A DNA stretch of 64,000 bases from Roseiarcus sp043784465 (GCA_043784465.1 JAYVYJ010000002.1:1-64000), one strand, 5' to 3'; shown: positions 44,144-53,377, numbered from the stretch's first letter. The notes: generated from the sequence alone by a model not told the origin. Numbers and translations are program-made.

Positions 44144-45040
44144 TTACTGCATGATCCCGGTATCGCAGGAATCTACCCGCCCGCTCTGCAAGCCCGCCGT
44201 CAGCCATTTCTGCCGTTGCGCCGACGAGCCGTGAGTGAAACTATCGGGAACGGCGTAACCGCGCGCCGACTTTTGCAAATTGTCGTCGCCGATGGCCTGC
44301 GCGGTTGCGATGGCCTTTGCGATATCGTCCTGGCTGATGAGGTTCCATTTCTTGTTGGCGTTCGCCGCCCAAACGCCCGCCAAACAATCGGCGTTCAACT
44401 CGACGCGCACCGAAATGGCGTTGGCTTGCGTGCGGGAGCCGTTCTGTTTGGCTTCATCGGTGCGGTCGAGGATGCCGAGCAGGTCCTGAACGTGATGGCC
44501 GATTTCGTGGGACACCACGTAGGCGATGGCGAAATCGCCGCCGCCGCCGTATTTCGTCTCCATATCGCGGAAGAACGCGGTGTCGAGATAGACCTTCTTG
44601 TCGTTGGGGCAATAGAACGGGCCCATCGCCGCTTTCGCGCCGCCGCAACCCGACTGCGTCGCGCCGTTGTAGAGCACAAGGGTCGCCGGCGTGTAGCGCA
44701 CGCCCTTCTGTGCCGGCAAAATCTCCGACCATACAGCCTCGGTCTCGCCCAGGACGTGACGAAGCAACTGGGTGTCGCGATCCTGAGCCGGGGCGCGGGC
44801 GGTCTGCGTAGGCTGCGCCGACTGCGTCTGGGTCTGGCCTCCGCCGCCGGTGAGGATTTGCGCGCCGCCAAGCAATACGGCCGGGTTGATGCCGGTGAAA
44901 TAGCTGACGATGAGGACAAGGACGATGGCGCCGATGCCGAGGCCGCCTGTCCCAATCGACCCGCCGCCGCCGTAGCTGGCGCTGGTCTGGCCGCGCCGGT
45001 CCTCGACGTTTGAGGATTCGGGGGTGTTTTGCCAATCCAT
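44144..45040 (-). CDS. putative neutral zinc metallopeptidase (YpfJ family)
   Basis: A 298-residue protein. An N-terminal Gly-rich cytoplasmic stretch and one membrane anchor (~35-55) lead to a Gln/Thr-rich linker and the peptidase domain with the zinc motif SHEIGHHVQDLLG, RVELNADCLAGVWA as the third-ligand region, and YCPNDKKVYLD. ATG 45040 with AGGAGGAAG upstream is a strong start. It probably acts in the periplasm or on the outer face of the inner membrane; substrates are unknown. Confidence 0.88.
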   Translation of the reverse strand: MDWQNTPESSNVEDRRGQTSASYGGGGSIGTGGLGIGAIVLVLIVSYFTGINPAVLLGGAQILTGGGGQTQTQSAQPTQTARAPAQDRDTQLLRHVLGETEAVWSEILPAQKGVRYTPATLVLYNGATQSGCGGAKAAMGPFYCPNDKKVYLDTAFFRDMETKYGGGGDFAIAYVVSHEIGHHVQDLLGILDRTDEAKQNGSRTQANAISVRVELNADCLAGVWAANANKKWNLISQDDIAKAIATAQAIGDDNLQKSARGYAVPDSFTHGSSAQRQKWLTAGLQSGRVDSCDTGIMQ

Positions 45041-45170
45041 CGGCGCTTCCTCCTCTAAATCGAGCCGGTTGTAACAGAGGGCTTTCCGCCCCGATAGACT
45101 TGGCGCCGCAACACGCGTCGAGGCGGAAACGCACCTCGGAGGGCGCGAGTTCCCGTCCTTCGCGATTCCC

Positions 45171-46112
45171 TCAATCGCCAAGCGTCAGGGCGGCGCGGCG
45201 GCGGTGGGCGAGCAGGGCGGCCAGCCGCCGGTCGCGCCACGCCGCGCGCTCGCCCAGGCGCGCGGCCGGAAGCCGCGCGCGCCGCGCCGCCTCGACGCGG
45301 TCGAGCGCCGCGCCCTCCCAATTCGGGCGCGCGCCATAGGCGGCGAACATCCGCGCGTAGGCGCCGCCGTAGCGCGCCACGTAGTCGCGCACACCCTGCG
45401 GCGCGTTGAGATCGATGGTCTCGAACGGCCCCATGAACGACCAGCGCAAGGCCAGCCCGTCGCGGATGGCGGCGTCGACGTCGTCAGGGCTCGCGAATCC
45501 CTGCTCGACCAGCCGGAACGCCTCGTCGAGCAAGGCGCCCTGAAGTCGGTTGACCACGAACCCGTCGATTTCGCGGGCCATCACGATAGGCACGTGCCCG
45601 GCCTCGCGCATCAACGTCGCCGTGCGCGAAACGACCGCCGCATCGGTCCAAGGCGCGGGCACGATTTCGACGGCGGGTATGAGGTAGGGCGGGTTGATGG
45701 GATGGGCGACCAAAGCCCGGGCGCGCCCTTTGAGCGCCTCTGTGAAGGCCGAGGGCAGCAGCGCCGAAGTGGAACTGGCGAGGATGGCGTCCGGCGCCGC
45801 AAGGGCGTCGAGCCGGGCGAACAGGGCGCACTTGGCGTCGAGCCGCTCGGGCGCGTTCTCCTGCACATACCCGGCCCCGTCCAGCACGGCCTCCAGCGTG
45901 GGGGCGACGTCGATGCGGGCGAGGACGGCGGCCTCGGGTTCTTCGAGCAGGCCGTGGGCGGTCAGTTCGGGCAGGCGCTCGGCGATGGCGGCGTGAGCCG
46001 TTTCGGACGCGGCCGGGTCAGGGTCCCACAGCGCGACCTCATGGCCGGCGCGGGCGAAGGAGATCGCCCAGGATCGCCCGATCAAACCTGAGCCGACGAC
46101 GGCGATTTTCAT
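45171..46112 (-). CDS. 3-hydroxyacyl-CoA dehydrogenase family protein (lambda-crystallin/gulonate dehydrogenase-like)
   Basis: A 313-residue protein. The N-terminal Rossmann fold is KIAVVGSGLIGRSWAISFARAG with an Asp after strand 2 (LWDPDP), indicating NAD+. The catalytic SSTSALLPSAFT and HPINPPYLIPAVEIV histidine motif follow, then the C-terminal helical domain. The single C-terminal domain and these motifs fit the CRYL1/3-hydroxyacyl-CoA dehydrogenase NAD-binding subgroup. GAGGAGG precedes the ATG. It is divergent from the xerD operon. It may oxidise a 3-hydroxy acid rather than a CoA ester. Confidence 0.85.
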   Translation of the reverse strand: MKIAVVGSGLIGRSWAISFARAGHEVALWDPDPAASETAHAAIAERLPELTAHGLLEEPEAAVLARIDVAPTLEAVLDGAGYVQENAPERLDAKCALFARLDALAAPDAILASSTSALLPSAFTEALKGRARALVAHPINPPYLIPAVEIVPAPWTDAAVVSRTATLMREAGHVPIVMAREIDGFVVNRLQGALLDEAFRLVEQGFASPDDVDAAIRDGLALRWSFMGPFETIDLNAPQGVRDYVARYGGAYARMFAAYGARPNWEGAALDRVEAARRARLPAARLGERAAWRDRRLAALLAHRRRAALTLGD

Positions 46113-46206
46113 GAATCCTCCTCTTTTGACGCTTACATCGGACCACAGACCGGGCTTGTCCAGCGCATTTGCGTGCGCCTAGAGACGGCGTGGAGGAGGC
46201 GTTCGC

Positions 46207-46350
46207 TTGCCTACGCTGATTCGCTTCGTCCTCGTCCTCGCCGCGCTGGCGGGCGCGGTTTACGGCGGGCTTTTCCTGCTGGCCACGCAGGTCAGGGTGA
46301 CGCCGCACGAGATCGTGCAGCGCGTCGATCTGCCCAAGGCTTCCAAATGA
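46207..46350 (+). CDS. 47-residue single-pass membrane protein upstream of xerD
   Basis: From TTG 46207, 47 codons encode one N-terminal transmembrane helix (LIRFVLVLAALAGAVYGGLF) and a short polar tail ending DLPKASK. GGAGGAGG lies ~8 nt upstream and the TGA overlaps the xerD ATG (ATGA). A similar small membrane protein upstream of xerD occurs in related Hyphomicrobiales, sometimes mislabelled histidine kinase. The function is unknown. Confidence 0.7.
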   Translation: MPTLIRFVLVLAALAGAVYGGLFLLATQVRVTPHEIVQRVDLPKASK

Positions 46351-47285
46351 GCGCACTGGCGGAGGGGTTTCTCGACGCGCTCGCCGCCGAGCGCGGAGCG
46401 GCGAAGAACACCCTTGAATCCTACCGGCGCGATCTCGCCGTCTATGCCGATTTCCTGAACGAGCGCGGGCGCACGCCGCTGGAGGCGGGCGACGACGACA
46501 TTCGCGCCTTGCAGGCCGCCGGGACGCGACAGGGCCTCAGCCCCGCCACCGTGGCGCGACGACTTTCGGCGATCCGGCAGTTCCACAAGCATCTGTTCGT
46601 CGAGGGGCTGCGGGGCGACGACCCCAGCGTGTCGCTGGAAGGCCCGCGCCGCCGCCGCCCGCTGCCCAAGACCCTCAGCGTCGCCGAGGTGGACAGACTG
46701 ATCGCGACGGCGCGCGAGGGGCTCGACGATCCCGAGCGCCCGTTGCGCGCGCGGCTCACGGCGGCGCGCATGGCGTGTCTGATCGAGTTGCTTTACGCGT
46801 CGGGTTTGCGCGTGTCGGAGCTGATCGCGCTGCCGCGTTCCACGGCGCGAACGAAGGCCGCGCTGATCCCGATACGCGGCAAAGGCGACAAGGATCGGCT
46901 CGCGCCGCTCTCCGGCCCGGCGCGGGCGGCGATGACGCGCTATCAGGCTTTGCTCGCCGAGGTTTCGCCGGCGCTGGCGACGAGCCCGTGGCTGTTTCCC
47001 TCGGACGGCGAGAGCGGCCATCTGACGCGGCAGGCTTTCGCGCGCGATCTCAAAGGGGTCGCGGCGGCGGCGGGGTTGAAGGCCGAGCGAGTGAGCCCGC
47101 ACGTGCTGCGCCACGCCTTCGCCAGCCATCTGTTGCAGAACGGGGCGGACCTGCGCGTCGTGCAGGACCTGCTCGGCCACGCCGATATTTCGACGACGCA
47201 GATTTACACGCATGTTTTGGACGAACGCGCGAAAGCTATGGTGCGCGACCTGCATCCGCTTGCCGACCCGGAGGTTTCTTCATGA
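46347..47285 (+). CDS. xerD: tyrosine recombinase XerD
   Basis: A 312-residue tyrosine recombinase. The SAM-like N-domain (~5-95) precedes the catalytic domain with Arg in YASGLRVSELIAL, Lys in RGKGDKDR, HVLRHAFASHLL (HxxR), HADISTTQIYTH (His and the Tyr nucleophile). It acts with XerC at dif sites to resolve chromosome dimers. XerC/XerD discrimination is by context. It overlaps both neighbours by 4 nt. Confidence 0.9.
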   Translation: MSALAEGFLDALAAERGAAKNTLESYRRDLAVYADFLNERGRTPLEAGDDDIRALQAAGTRQGLSPATVARRLSAIRQFHKHLFVEGLRGDDPSVSLEGPRRRRPLPKTLSVAEVDRLIATAREGLDDPERPLRARLTAARMACLIELLYASGLRVSELIALPRSTARTKAALIPIRGKGDKDRLAPLSGPARAAMTRYQALLAEVSPALATSPWLFPSDGESGHLTRQAFARDLKGVAAAAGLKAERVSPHVLRHAFASHLLQNGADLRVVQDLLGHADISTTQIYTHVLDERAKAMVRDLHPLADPEVSS

Positions 47286-48055
47286 CCAGATATGATTTGC
47301 CGTGGGGATATCTGACGGTCGCGTTGGCCGTCGTCGTGTTCCTGATGACGGTGCGGGTGTGCAATCAATATCAGCGCGCTGTCGTCTTTTTTCTCGGCCG
47401 CTACGCGCGCACTTCAGGGCCGGGCGTCTATTTCATGCTGCCGCTGCTGGAATGGCGCACTCTTGTGGACGTGCGCACGACCACCACCGCCGTCGAGCAG
47501 CAGGAGACGATCACCAAGGACAACGTGCCGGTGAAGATCAACGCGGTAATCTGGCGGCGTGTGGTCAGCCCTGCGGATTCGCTGATCGAAGTCGCCGACG
47601 TGGAGGACGCGGTGACGCAGGCCGCCGTGACGGCTTTGCGCTCGACCATCGGGCGCCACACGCTCGACGACGTGCTGAAGGATCAGGAGACGGTGTCGGC
47701 GCAGTTGAAGGCGGGCCTCGACGCGATCACCCATCCTTGGGGCGTCAAGGTCGAGCAGGTGCAGATGAAGAACATAGAGATCCCGGCCAGCATGCAGCGC
47801 GCGATGGCGCAGGAGGCCGAGGCGCTGCGCGAGAAACGCTCGCGTCAGATCAAGGCGGAAGCCGAGCGCGAGGCCGCGCAATTGTTGAAGGAGGCCGCCG
47901 ACATCATCGCCTCCTCGCCCGGGTCGCTGGAACTGCGGCGCATGCAGATGCTGACGGAAGTGGGCGCCGAGCAGAATACAATGACCATCGTCATGATGCC
48001 GAGCGAATTCGTTACGCTCGCGGGCGCATTGGCCAAGAGCGTCGCGGGCAAGTGA
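47282..48055 (+). CDS. slipin, SPFH/stomatin-like membrane protein
   Basis: A 257-residue protein. A membrane helix (~10-27) is followed by the SPFH domain: FFLGRYARTSGPGVYFMLPLL, VRTTTTAVEQQETITKDNVPV and LRSTIGRHTLDDVLKD, then a coiled-coil rich in Glu/Ala/Lys/Arg (AMAQEAEALREKRSRQIKAE). Slipins organise membrane microdomains. An NfeD partner is not adjacent; instead it is coupled to xerD (ATGA overlap). Confidence 0.9.
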   Translation: MTRYDLPWGYLTVALAVVVFLMTVRVCNQYQRAVVFFLGRYARTSGPGVYFMLPLLEWRTLVDVRTTTTAVEQQETITKDNVPVKINAVIWRRVVSPADSLIEVADVEDAVTQAAVTALRSTIGRHTLDDVLKDQETVSAQLKAGLDAITHPWGVKVEQVQMKNIEIPASMQRAMAQEAEALREKRSRQIKAEAEREAAQLLKEAADIIASSPGSLELRRMQMLTEVGAEQNTMTIVMMPSEFVTLAGALAKSVAGK

Positions 48056-48062
48056 GGGAGCG

Positions 48063-48938
48063 TCAAGTGAAGGACGCCTTGTCGCGCTCCACGCAGGCGA
48101 CGATATGCGCATGTGCGGCCCGGATACGCCCGAGGCCGCGCGTGTCCTCATGGGTGACGATCCAATAGGCGCGGGTCGCTTTACGCTGGGGCATGACTCG
48201 CCGCAGATCGGGAAAGCGGCGGGCGATGAAATCGTGGACGACGCCGAGGCCGACGCCGGCGCGGATCGCCTCCAGTTGCGTGACCGCGCTGGCGCATTCA
48301 AACTGCGTCGGGGCGCCGCCGAACAATTCGCGCACGTAGTCGAGCGCGGTCGAGAATGCGTATTCCTCGACATAGCCGATCAGCCGATGCCCCGCGAAAC
48401 CCGCGTCGGGGGCAGGATGGGCGTCGAGATAGGCGGCGCTGGCGTAGAGGCCGAGGCTGTAGTCGGTGAGTTTTCGCGCGACGAAGCGGCCCGATTCCGG
48501 CTTGTCGAGGCCCACGACGATGTCGACCTCGCGCCGCGCCAGCGGCGTGACGCGCGGCAGCGGCAGAAGCTGGATGCGAAGGCCGGGATTTTTGGCGATG
48601 AACGGGCCGAGGGTTTCGGCCAGATAATAGGTCGAGACGCCGTCCGGGGCGCCGATGCGCACATCACCCGTCAGCTCGACGTCGAGGCCCGAGACTTCCG
48701 ATTGCGCGTGCAGAAACGCGCTCTCCATCTGCTCGGCGGCGGCGAGGAAGCGCTCGCCCGCCAGGGTGAGCTTGGCGCCGGTGGTGCGGCGGTCGAACAG
48801 CTTGGTCCCGAGCGCGGCCTCCAGCGCCGCGACGCGGCGGCTGGCGGTCGCGTGGTCGAGATGCAGGCGCCGGGCGCCGGCGACGAATTGGCCAGCGCGG
48901 GCGATGGCGAGGAAGACGCGGACGTTGTCCCAGTTCAT
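48063..48938 (-). CDS. LysR-family transcriptional regulator
   Basis: A 291-residue LTTR. The N-terminal HTH (MNWDNVRVFLAIARAGQF, DHATASRRVAALEAALG) is followed by a two-lobed effector domain. ATG 48938 begins at the conserved MNWDNVRVFL start; the longer frame is not needed. Regulators of this type commonly stand divergent from mmsA in Hyphomicrobiales; here a decayed toxin-antitoxin pair lies between, so mmsA is the likely target. Confidence 0.88.
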   Translation of the reverse strand: MNWDNVRVFLAIARAGQFVAGARRLHLDHATASRRVAALEAALGTKLFDRRTTGAKLTLAGERFLAAAEQMESAFLHAQSEVSGLDVELTGDVRIGAPDGVSTYYLAETLGPFIAKNPGLRIQLLPLPRVTPLARREVDIVVGLDKPESGRFVARKLTDYSLGLYASAAYLDAHPAPDAGFAGHRLIGYVEEYAFSTALDYVRELFGGAPTQFECASAVTQLEAIRAGVGLGVVHDFIARRFPDLRRVMPQRKATRAYWIVTHEDTRGLGRIRAAHAHIVACVERDKASFT

Positions 48939-49032
48939 GTCATCCAATGTAGAACACGGCGATGCGTGCGGGAAATTCGGCGGGCGCATTTTTGGCTCGC
49001 CGGATATTGCAAAAATGGCCTGTTGAGAAAGG

Positions 49033-49377
49033 CCGTGGACGGTTGAAATTCTGAATGAGGGGGTGGAACCGGCGCGCAATGCGCTGCCTTCTGGCGTTCG
49101 GTCTGCCGTCGAGCGGATCGTGCATCGCAGGGAAGCGCACGGTCTGGAGCGTCTCCGAGAGCCTTACGTGAAGCATCGGAAGGGCGCGCTCTGGGAAATG
49201 CGAATCCGCGGCAGGTACGGCGTCGCACGGGCCTTCTTCCGGGCCTCGCGACGGGCCTTTCAGGCGACCGCATCCAGGCTGAGGGTCGAGATCGTGCATG
49301 TATTCGTCAAGAAGACGCAGCAGGCGCCGCGAAGGGAAATTGAAATGGCCCTGAACCGGGCGAAGGAGCTTCGATGA
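49033..49377 (+). pseudogene. HigB/RelE-type toxin relic
   Basis: The frame shows the family pattern PWTVEILNEGVEPARNALPS, then PYVKHRKGALWEMRIRGRYG and HVFVKKTQQAPRREIEMAL. The expected ATG before PWTV reads AGG (49030-49032), with an in-frame TGA just upstream, so the normal start is lost. GTG 49063 could begin a shorter protein of 104 residues. In the middle, RAFFRASR is followed by RAFQATAS, which looks like an extra eight-codon tandem copy where family members are shorter. The gene overlaps the antitoxin by 4 nt. The toxin is probably inactive or weak. Confidence 0.6.
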
Positions 49378-49754
49378 GCCGGAAATTCATCCCGGTCGAA
49401 GAGGTTTTTGCGAGAAGGCGCGAAGATCCCGCCTTTGTTGAAGCCGACGATGCGCTTGAAGACGATTTCGCGTTAGCCTCTGCGCTCATCGGGGCGCGAG
49501 AACACGCCGACGTGACGCAAGAACAGGTCGCGCGGGCGATGGGTACCGCTCAGGCGGACGTGGCGCGCCTCGAAGCCGGTCGAACGAAACCCTCCACGCG
49601 GACGCGGCTGCGGTTCGCCGCCGCCACGCGCAAAGCTTGCGCAGCAGCTTCGAGCCGGAAAAGCCGAGGCGCCCGGCGTCGAAAAAGCGTTCGCCTTAGC
49701 CAAGTTTCGCACGGACATTGCGCAAAAGCGGTTGTTGCCGTGCGGAAAACCTAA
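49374..49754 (+). pseudogene. HigA/XRE-type antitoxin with a frameshifted C-terminus
   Basis: The open frame encodes 126 residues. The N-terminal region and HTH (DVTQEQVARAMGTAQADVARL, then GRTKPSTRTRLRFAAAT) fit the XRE antitoxin family. After codon 87 the in-frame sequence turns to low-complexity Arg/Ala/Ser. Starting at 49634 in another frame, the sequence reads SLRSSFEPEKPRRPASKKRS and stops at 49699, which matches the family ending (LRxSFEP). One base missing from the AAA at 49632-49634 explains this. DNA binding could survive; the toxin-neutralising tail is doubtful. Confidence 0.6.
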
Positions 49755-49860
49755 GCGCATATATCCGCCATCGCGAGCGAAACGAGGCGATGCACGGTCA
49801 TGCTCATGCGGGCCGCATCGTCTCGCTGCGCTCGCCATGATGGACGACAGGGAGCGAGAC

Positions 49861-51357
49861 ATGATCCAATACGGGCATTTCATCGGCGGAAAGAACGTCG
49901 CTGGCAAGTCGGGCCGTACGGCGGAAGTGTTTCAGCCGATGGACGGGACGGTGCGCGCCCATGTCGCGCTCGCCAGCGCCGCCGAGTTGAAAGAAGCCGT
50001 CGCCAACGCCAAGTCCGCGCAGATCGCCTGGGGCGCCACCAACCCGCAGCGGCGCGCCCGCATCATGATGAAGTTCTATGAACTCATCATGAGCCATATG
50101 GACGAGCTTGCCGAAATCCTCTCCCGCGAGCACGGCAAGACGATCTCCGATGCGAAGGGCGATATTCAGCGTGGCGTCGAGGTGCTGGAGTTCTCGTTCG
50201 GCGTCCCCCATTTGATGAAGGGTGAATATTCGGACGGCGTCGGCCCCGGCATCGACACTTATTCCTTGCGCCAGCCGCTCGGAGTCGTGGCGGGCATCAC
50301 CCCGTTCAACTTCCCCGCCATGATCCCGCTGTGGAAGCTCGCCCCCGCCATCGCCTGCGGCAACGCGTTCATCTTGAAGCCCTCCGAGCGTGACCCCGGC
50401 GTGCCGATGCGTTTGGGCGAATTGTTCATCGAGGCGGGCGGGCCGCCCGGCATCCTCAACGTCGTCAACGGCGACAAAGAAGCGGTCGACGCCATTCTCG
50501 ACGATCCCGACATTCAGGCCGTCGGTTTCGTCGGCTCGACCCCCATCGCGCAGTATATTTATGCGCGCGGGACGGCGAGCGGCAAGCGCGTGCAGTGCTT
50601 TGGCGGCGCCAAGAACCACATGGTCATTCTGCCGGACGCGGACATGGACCAGACGGTGGATGCGCTGATCGGCGCGGGCTACGGTTCGGCGGGGGAACGC
50701 TGCATGGCGATCTCGGTCGCGGTGCCGGTCGGCGAGGCTACGGCGAACGAACTCATCAAGCGGCTGATTCCGCGCGTCGAGTCGCTCAAGATCGGCCCCT
50801 CGACCGACCCGACCGCCGATTACGGCCCGCTGGTCACGCAGGCCGCGCTGGAGCGCGTCAAGGGCTACATCGATCTGGGCGTAGAGGAAGGCGCCAAGCT
50901 CGTCGTCGACGGGCGCGGCTTCAAGATGCAGGGCTACGAGGGCGGCTATTATCTCGGCGGGTCGCTGTTCGATAACGTCACCAAGGACATGCGCATCTAC
51001 AAGGAGGAGATTTTCGGCCCCGTGCTCGGCGTCGTGCGCGCCAAAACCTACGAGGAGGCGCTGGGCCTCTGCAACGAACATGAATACGGCAATGGGGTCG
51101 CGATCTTCACCCGCGACGGCGACGCGGCCCGGGATTTCGCCAGCCGCGTGCAGGTCGGCATGATCGGCGTCAACGTGCCGATCCCGGTCCCGGTGGCCTA
51201 TTACACGTTTGGCGGCTGGAAGCGCTCGGGCTTTGGCGACCTCAACCAGCACGGCCCGGATTCGATCCGTTTTTACACCAAGACCAAGACCGTGACCTCG
51301 CGTTGGCCCAGCGGCGTCAAGGACGGCGCCGAATTCGTGATCCCCACCATGAAGTGA
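49861..51357 (+). CDS. mmsA: CoA-acylating methylmalonate-semialdehyde dehydrogenase
   Basis: A 498-residue aldehyde dehydrogenase of the MMSDH class. It shows GITPFNFPAMIPLWKLAPAI, FILKPSERDPG, FVGSTPIAQYIY, GGAKNHMVILPDAD, and the catalytic cysteine in GSAGERCMAISV. It converts (methyl)malonate semialdehyde to acetyl/propionyl-CoA in valine and myo-inositol breakdown. ATG 49861 with GGGAG upstream is the conserved start. The isobutyryl-CoA-type dehydrogenase at 14 kb could feed the same pathway. A strong terminator follows. Confidence 0.95.
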   Translation: MIQYGHFIGGKNVAGKSGRTAEVFQPMDGTVRAHVALASAAELKEAVANAKSAQIAWGATNPQRRARIMMKFYELIMSHMDELAEILSREHGKTISDAKGDIQRGVEVLEFSFGVPHLMKGEYSDGVGPGIDTYSLRQPLGVVAGITPFNFPAMIPLWKLAPAIACGNAFILKPSERDPGVPMRLGELFIEAGGPPGILNVVNGDKEAVDAILDDPDIQAVGFVGSTPIAQYIYARGTASGKRVQCFGGAKNHMVILPDADMDQTVDALIGAGYGSAGERCMAISVAVPVGEATANELIKRLIPRVESLKIGPSTDPTADYGPLVTQAALERVKGYIDLGVEEGAKLVVDGRGFKMQGYEGGYYLGGSLFDNVTKDMRIYKEEIFGPVLGVVRAKTYEEALGLCNEHEYGNGVAIFTRDGDAARDFASRVQVGMIGVNVPIPVPVAYYTFGGWKRSGFGDLNQHGPDSIRFYTKTKTVTSRWPSGVKDGAEFVIPTMK

Positions 51358-51375
51358 GAGCGTAGAAGCTTCGAG

Positions 51376-51407
51376 CGCGAAAGCGGGGCTTTCGCGTCGG
51401 AGTTTTT
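51376..51407 (+). terminator. intrinsic terminator after mmsA
   Basis: CGCGAAAGC (51376-51384) pairs perfectly with GCTTTCGCG (51388-51396) around loop GGG, followed by TCGGAG and TTTTT (51403-51407). It separates mmsA from the regB gene that starts at 51429. Confidence 0.75.
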
Positions 51408-51428
51408 AGTTTTGCGTGAACGCCGCCC

Positions 51429-52760
51429 ATGACGCAGATCGCCTTTGGCCACGAGGCCCGCCGTCTGCGCGTCGGCACGCTGGTGCGGCTGCGCTGGTAC
51501 GCGGCGGCGGGGCAGATCGCCGCCATCGTCGTCTCGCGGCTCTATCTTCACGTCACGTTTCCGGTAGCCCCCGCGCTGCTGTGCGTGGCCGCGCTGATCG
51601 CCTTCAACGGCTATCTGTGGTGGACGCTGCCCCCCGCGACCCGCGCCGACGAACGTCTCACAAGCCTTATCCTCGGCTTCGACGTCATTCAACTTTGGTC
51701 GGTGCTGTCGTTGACCGGCGGCCTCTCCAACCCCTTCTCGGTGCTGCTGCTCGCCCCCACCATGATCTCCGCCGTCTCGCAGACGTGGTGGCAGACGGTG
51801 AAGCTGCTCGCGTTGGCGATCCTCTGCGACGGCGCGCTCGCGATGTGGCGCATTCCGCTCAAATTCGACGACGGCACGCTGTTCAACCCACCGCCCATCG
51901 AGACCGCCGGCTTTCTCATCGCGCTGGTGGTGACGGCGGTGTTCGTCGCGCTCTATGGCGGACAGGTTTCGCGGGAGGCGCGCCAGCTCGCCGAGGCGCT
52001 GGCGGCGACGGAACTGATCCTCACGCGCGCGCAGCACCTCAACCAACTCGACGGCCTCGCCGCCGCCGCCGCCCATGAACTGGGCACGCCGCTGGCGACG
52101 CTGACCGTCATCGTTCATGAACTGTCCGCGTCCCCAGAGGTCGCGGCGCTGTGCGGCGAGGACCTGACCCTGGCGCGGCAGGAACTGGCGCGCTGCCGGG
52201 TGATCCTGGGCCAATTGTCCATCGCCAATCGCGTCGCCAATTCGCCGCTCGACCGCATGGAGCTTGAGGCGCTGCTGGAGGAGGTCGCCGGCCCCCACCG
52301 GTTGCAGGACATCGACATCGACGTCGGCGCCAGCGGACCCGAACCGCGTCCGACCTGCGCGCGCAACCCCGCGTTGCTCTACGGCTTGCGAAATCTGGCC
52401 GAGAACGCCATCTCCTTTGCGCAAAGTCAGGTGCAGGTGGAGGCGACGTGGACGCGCGACCGCGTGGAGATCGCCATCGTTGACGACGGCCCCGGCTTTT
52501 CCCAAGCCGTGCTCCTGCGTCTGGGTGAGCCTTATATCTCCGACCGCACGACGTCGCGCCGCGCCAACTCGGAATCCGGTCTCGGACTTGGCCTGTTCAT
52601 CGCCAAGGCGTTGCTGGAGCGCACAGGCGCGCAATTGTCGATAGGCAATCTTTCGCCGCCCGAACGGGGCGCGCGGGCGGTTGTCTCCTGGCCGCGCTGG
52701 CGGTTCGAAAGCAGGGAGAGCGCGTCGCTCGCCCAGGAAAGACAGACGGTAGCTTCATGA
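51429..52760 (+). CDS. regB: redox sensor histidine kinase RegB/PrrB/ActS
   Basis: A 443-residue kinase. Residues ~25-185 form about six membrane helices. The quinone-binding motif GGLSNPF is at ~97-103. The H-box AAAAHELGTPLATL has phosphoacceptor His216, and the redox-active cysteine is in ELARCRVILGQL (Cys256). HATPase motifs are ENAISFA, VDDGPGFS and SGLGLGLFIAKALL. It phosphorylates RegA when the ubiquinone pool is reduced. The regA gene overlaps by 4 nt. Confidence 0.95.
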   Translation: MTQIAFGHEARRLRVGTLVRLRWYAAAGQIAAIVVSRLYLHVTFPVAPALLCVAALIAFNGYLWWTLPPATRADERLTSLILGFDVIQLWSVLSLTGGLSNPFSVLLLAPTMISAVSQTWWQTVKLLALAILCDGALAMWRIPLKFDDGTLFNPPPIETAGFLIALVVTAVFVALYGGQVSREARQLAEALAATELILTRAQHLNQLDGLAAAAAHELGTPLATLTVIVHELSASPEVAALCGEDLTLARQELARCRVILGQLSIANRVANSPLDRMELEALLEEVAGPHRLQDIDIDVGASGPEPRPTCARNPALLYGLRNLAENAISFAQSQVQVEATWTRDRVEIAIVDDGPGFSQAVLLRLGEPYISDRTTSRRANSESGLGLGLFIAKALLERTGAQLSIGNLSPPERGARAVVSWPRWRFESRESASLAQERQTVAS

Positions 52761-53305
52761 CCCAAGTTCAAATGCACGAAGAAGACCGTTCGCTGCTGAT
52801 CGTCGACGACGACCAGCCGTTCTGCGAACGCCTGGCCCGCGCGCTGGCCACACGCGGCTACTCGCCGCGCACCGCGTTTTCCGTCGCCGCCGGGCGTACG
52901 GCGCTGACTGAACGCGCCCCGGCCTTCGCCATATTCGACCTCAAGCTCGCCGACGGCACCGGACTCGATCTCATGCGCGTCCTCAAGGCCGAGCGGCCCG
53001 AAGCGCGCGCGATCATCCTCACCGGCTACGGCGCCATCGCCACCGCCGTCACTGCCGTAAAGATGGGCGCGTTCGATTATCTGGCCAAGCCGGTCAACGC
53101 CGACGAGGTGGCGGCGGCGCTTTCCGCGACGCTGGAGGAGCGGCCCGAGCAGGTCGAACACCCGATGTCGGCGGATCGTGCGCGCTGGGAGCATATCCAG
53201 CGCGTCTATGAGTCCTGCGACCGCAACGTGTCGGAGACGGCGCGCCAGCTCAGCATGCATCGCCGGACCTTGCAGCGTATTCTAGCCAAACGCGCGCCTA
53301 GGTAG
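52757..53305 (+). CDS. regA: redox response regulator RegA/PrrA/ActR
   Basis: A 182-residue NtrC-dimerless regulator. The receiver has LLIVDDDQPFCERLARAL and phospho-Asp61 in AIFDLKLADGTG, with the Lys in YLAKPV. The C-terminal Fis-like HTH RNVSETARQLSMHRRTLQRI is nearly invariant in RegA/ActR. It controls respiration, nitrogen and carbon metabolism under redox change. It is coupled to regB by an ATGA overlap and sits 143 nt before urtA. Confidence 0.96.
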   Translation: MTQVQMHEEDRSLLIVDDDQPFCERLARALATRGYSPRTAFSVAAGRTALTERAPAFAIFDLKLADGTGLDLMRVLKAERPEARAIILTGYGAIATAVTAVKMGAFDYLAKPVNADEVAAALSATLEERPEQVEHPMSADRARWEHIQRVYESCDRNVSETARQLSMHRRTLQRILAKRAPR

Positions 53306-53377
53306 GCGCCGGCGCCCAAGAATTGATCAGGCGAGCGACGTAATTCACCGCACTTCGCTCGCGAGAGTTTGGCCCGC

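Noticed and set aside
53318..53331. GGCGCCGGCGCC palindrome after regA
   Set aside because: Such GC-only palindromes occur by chance in this composition, and no T-run follows.
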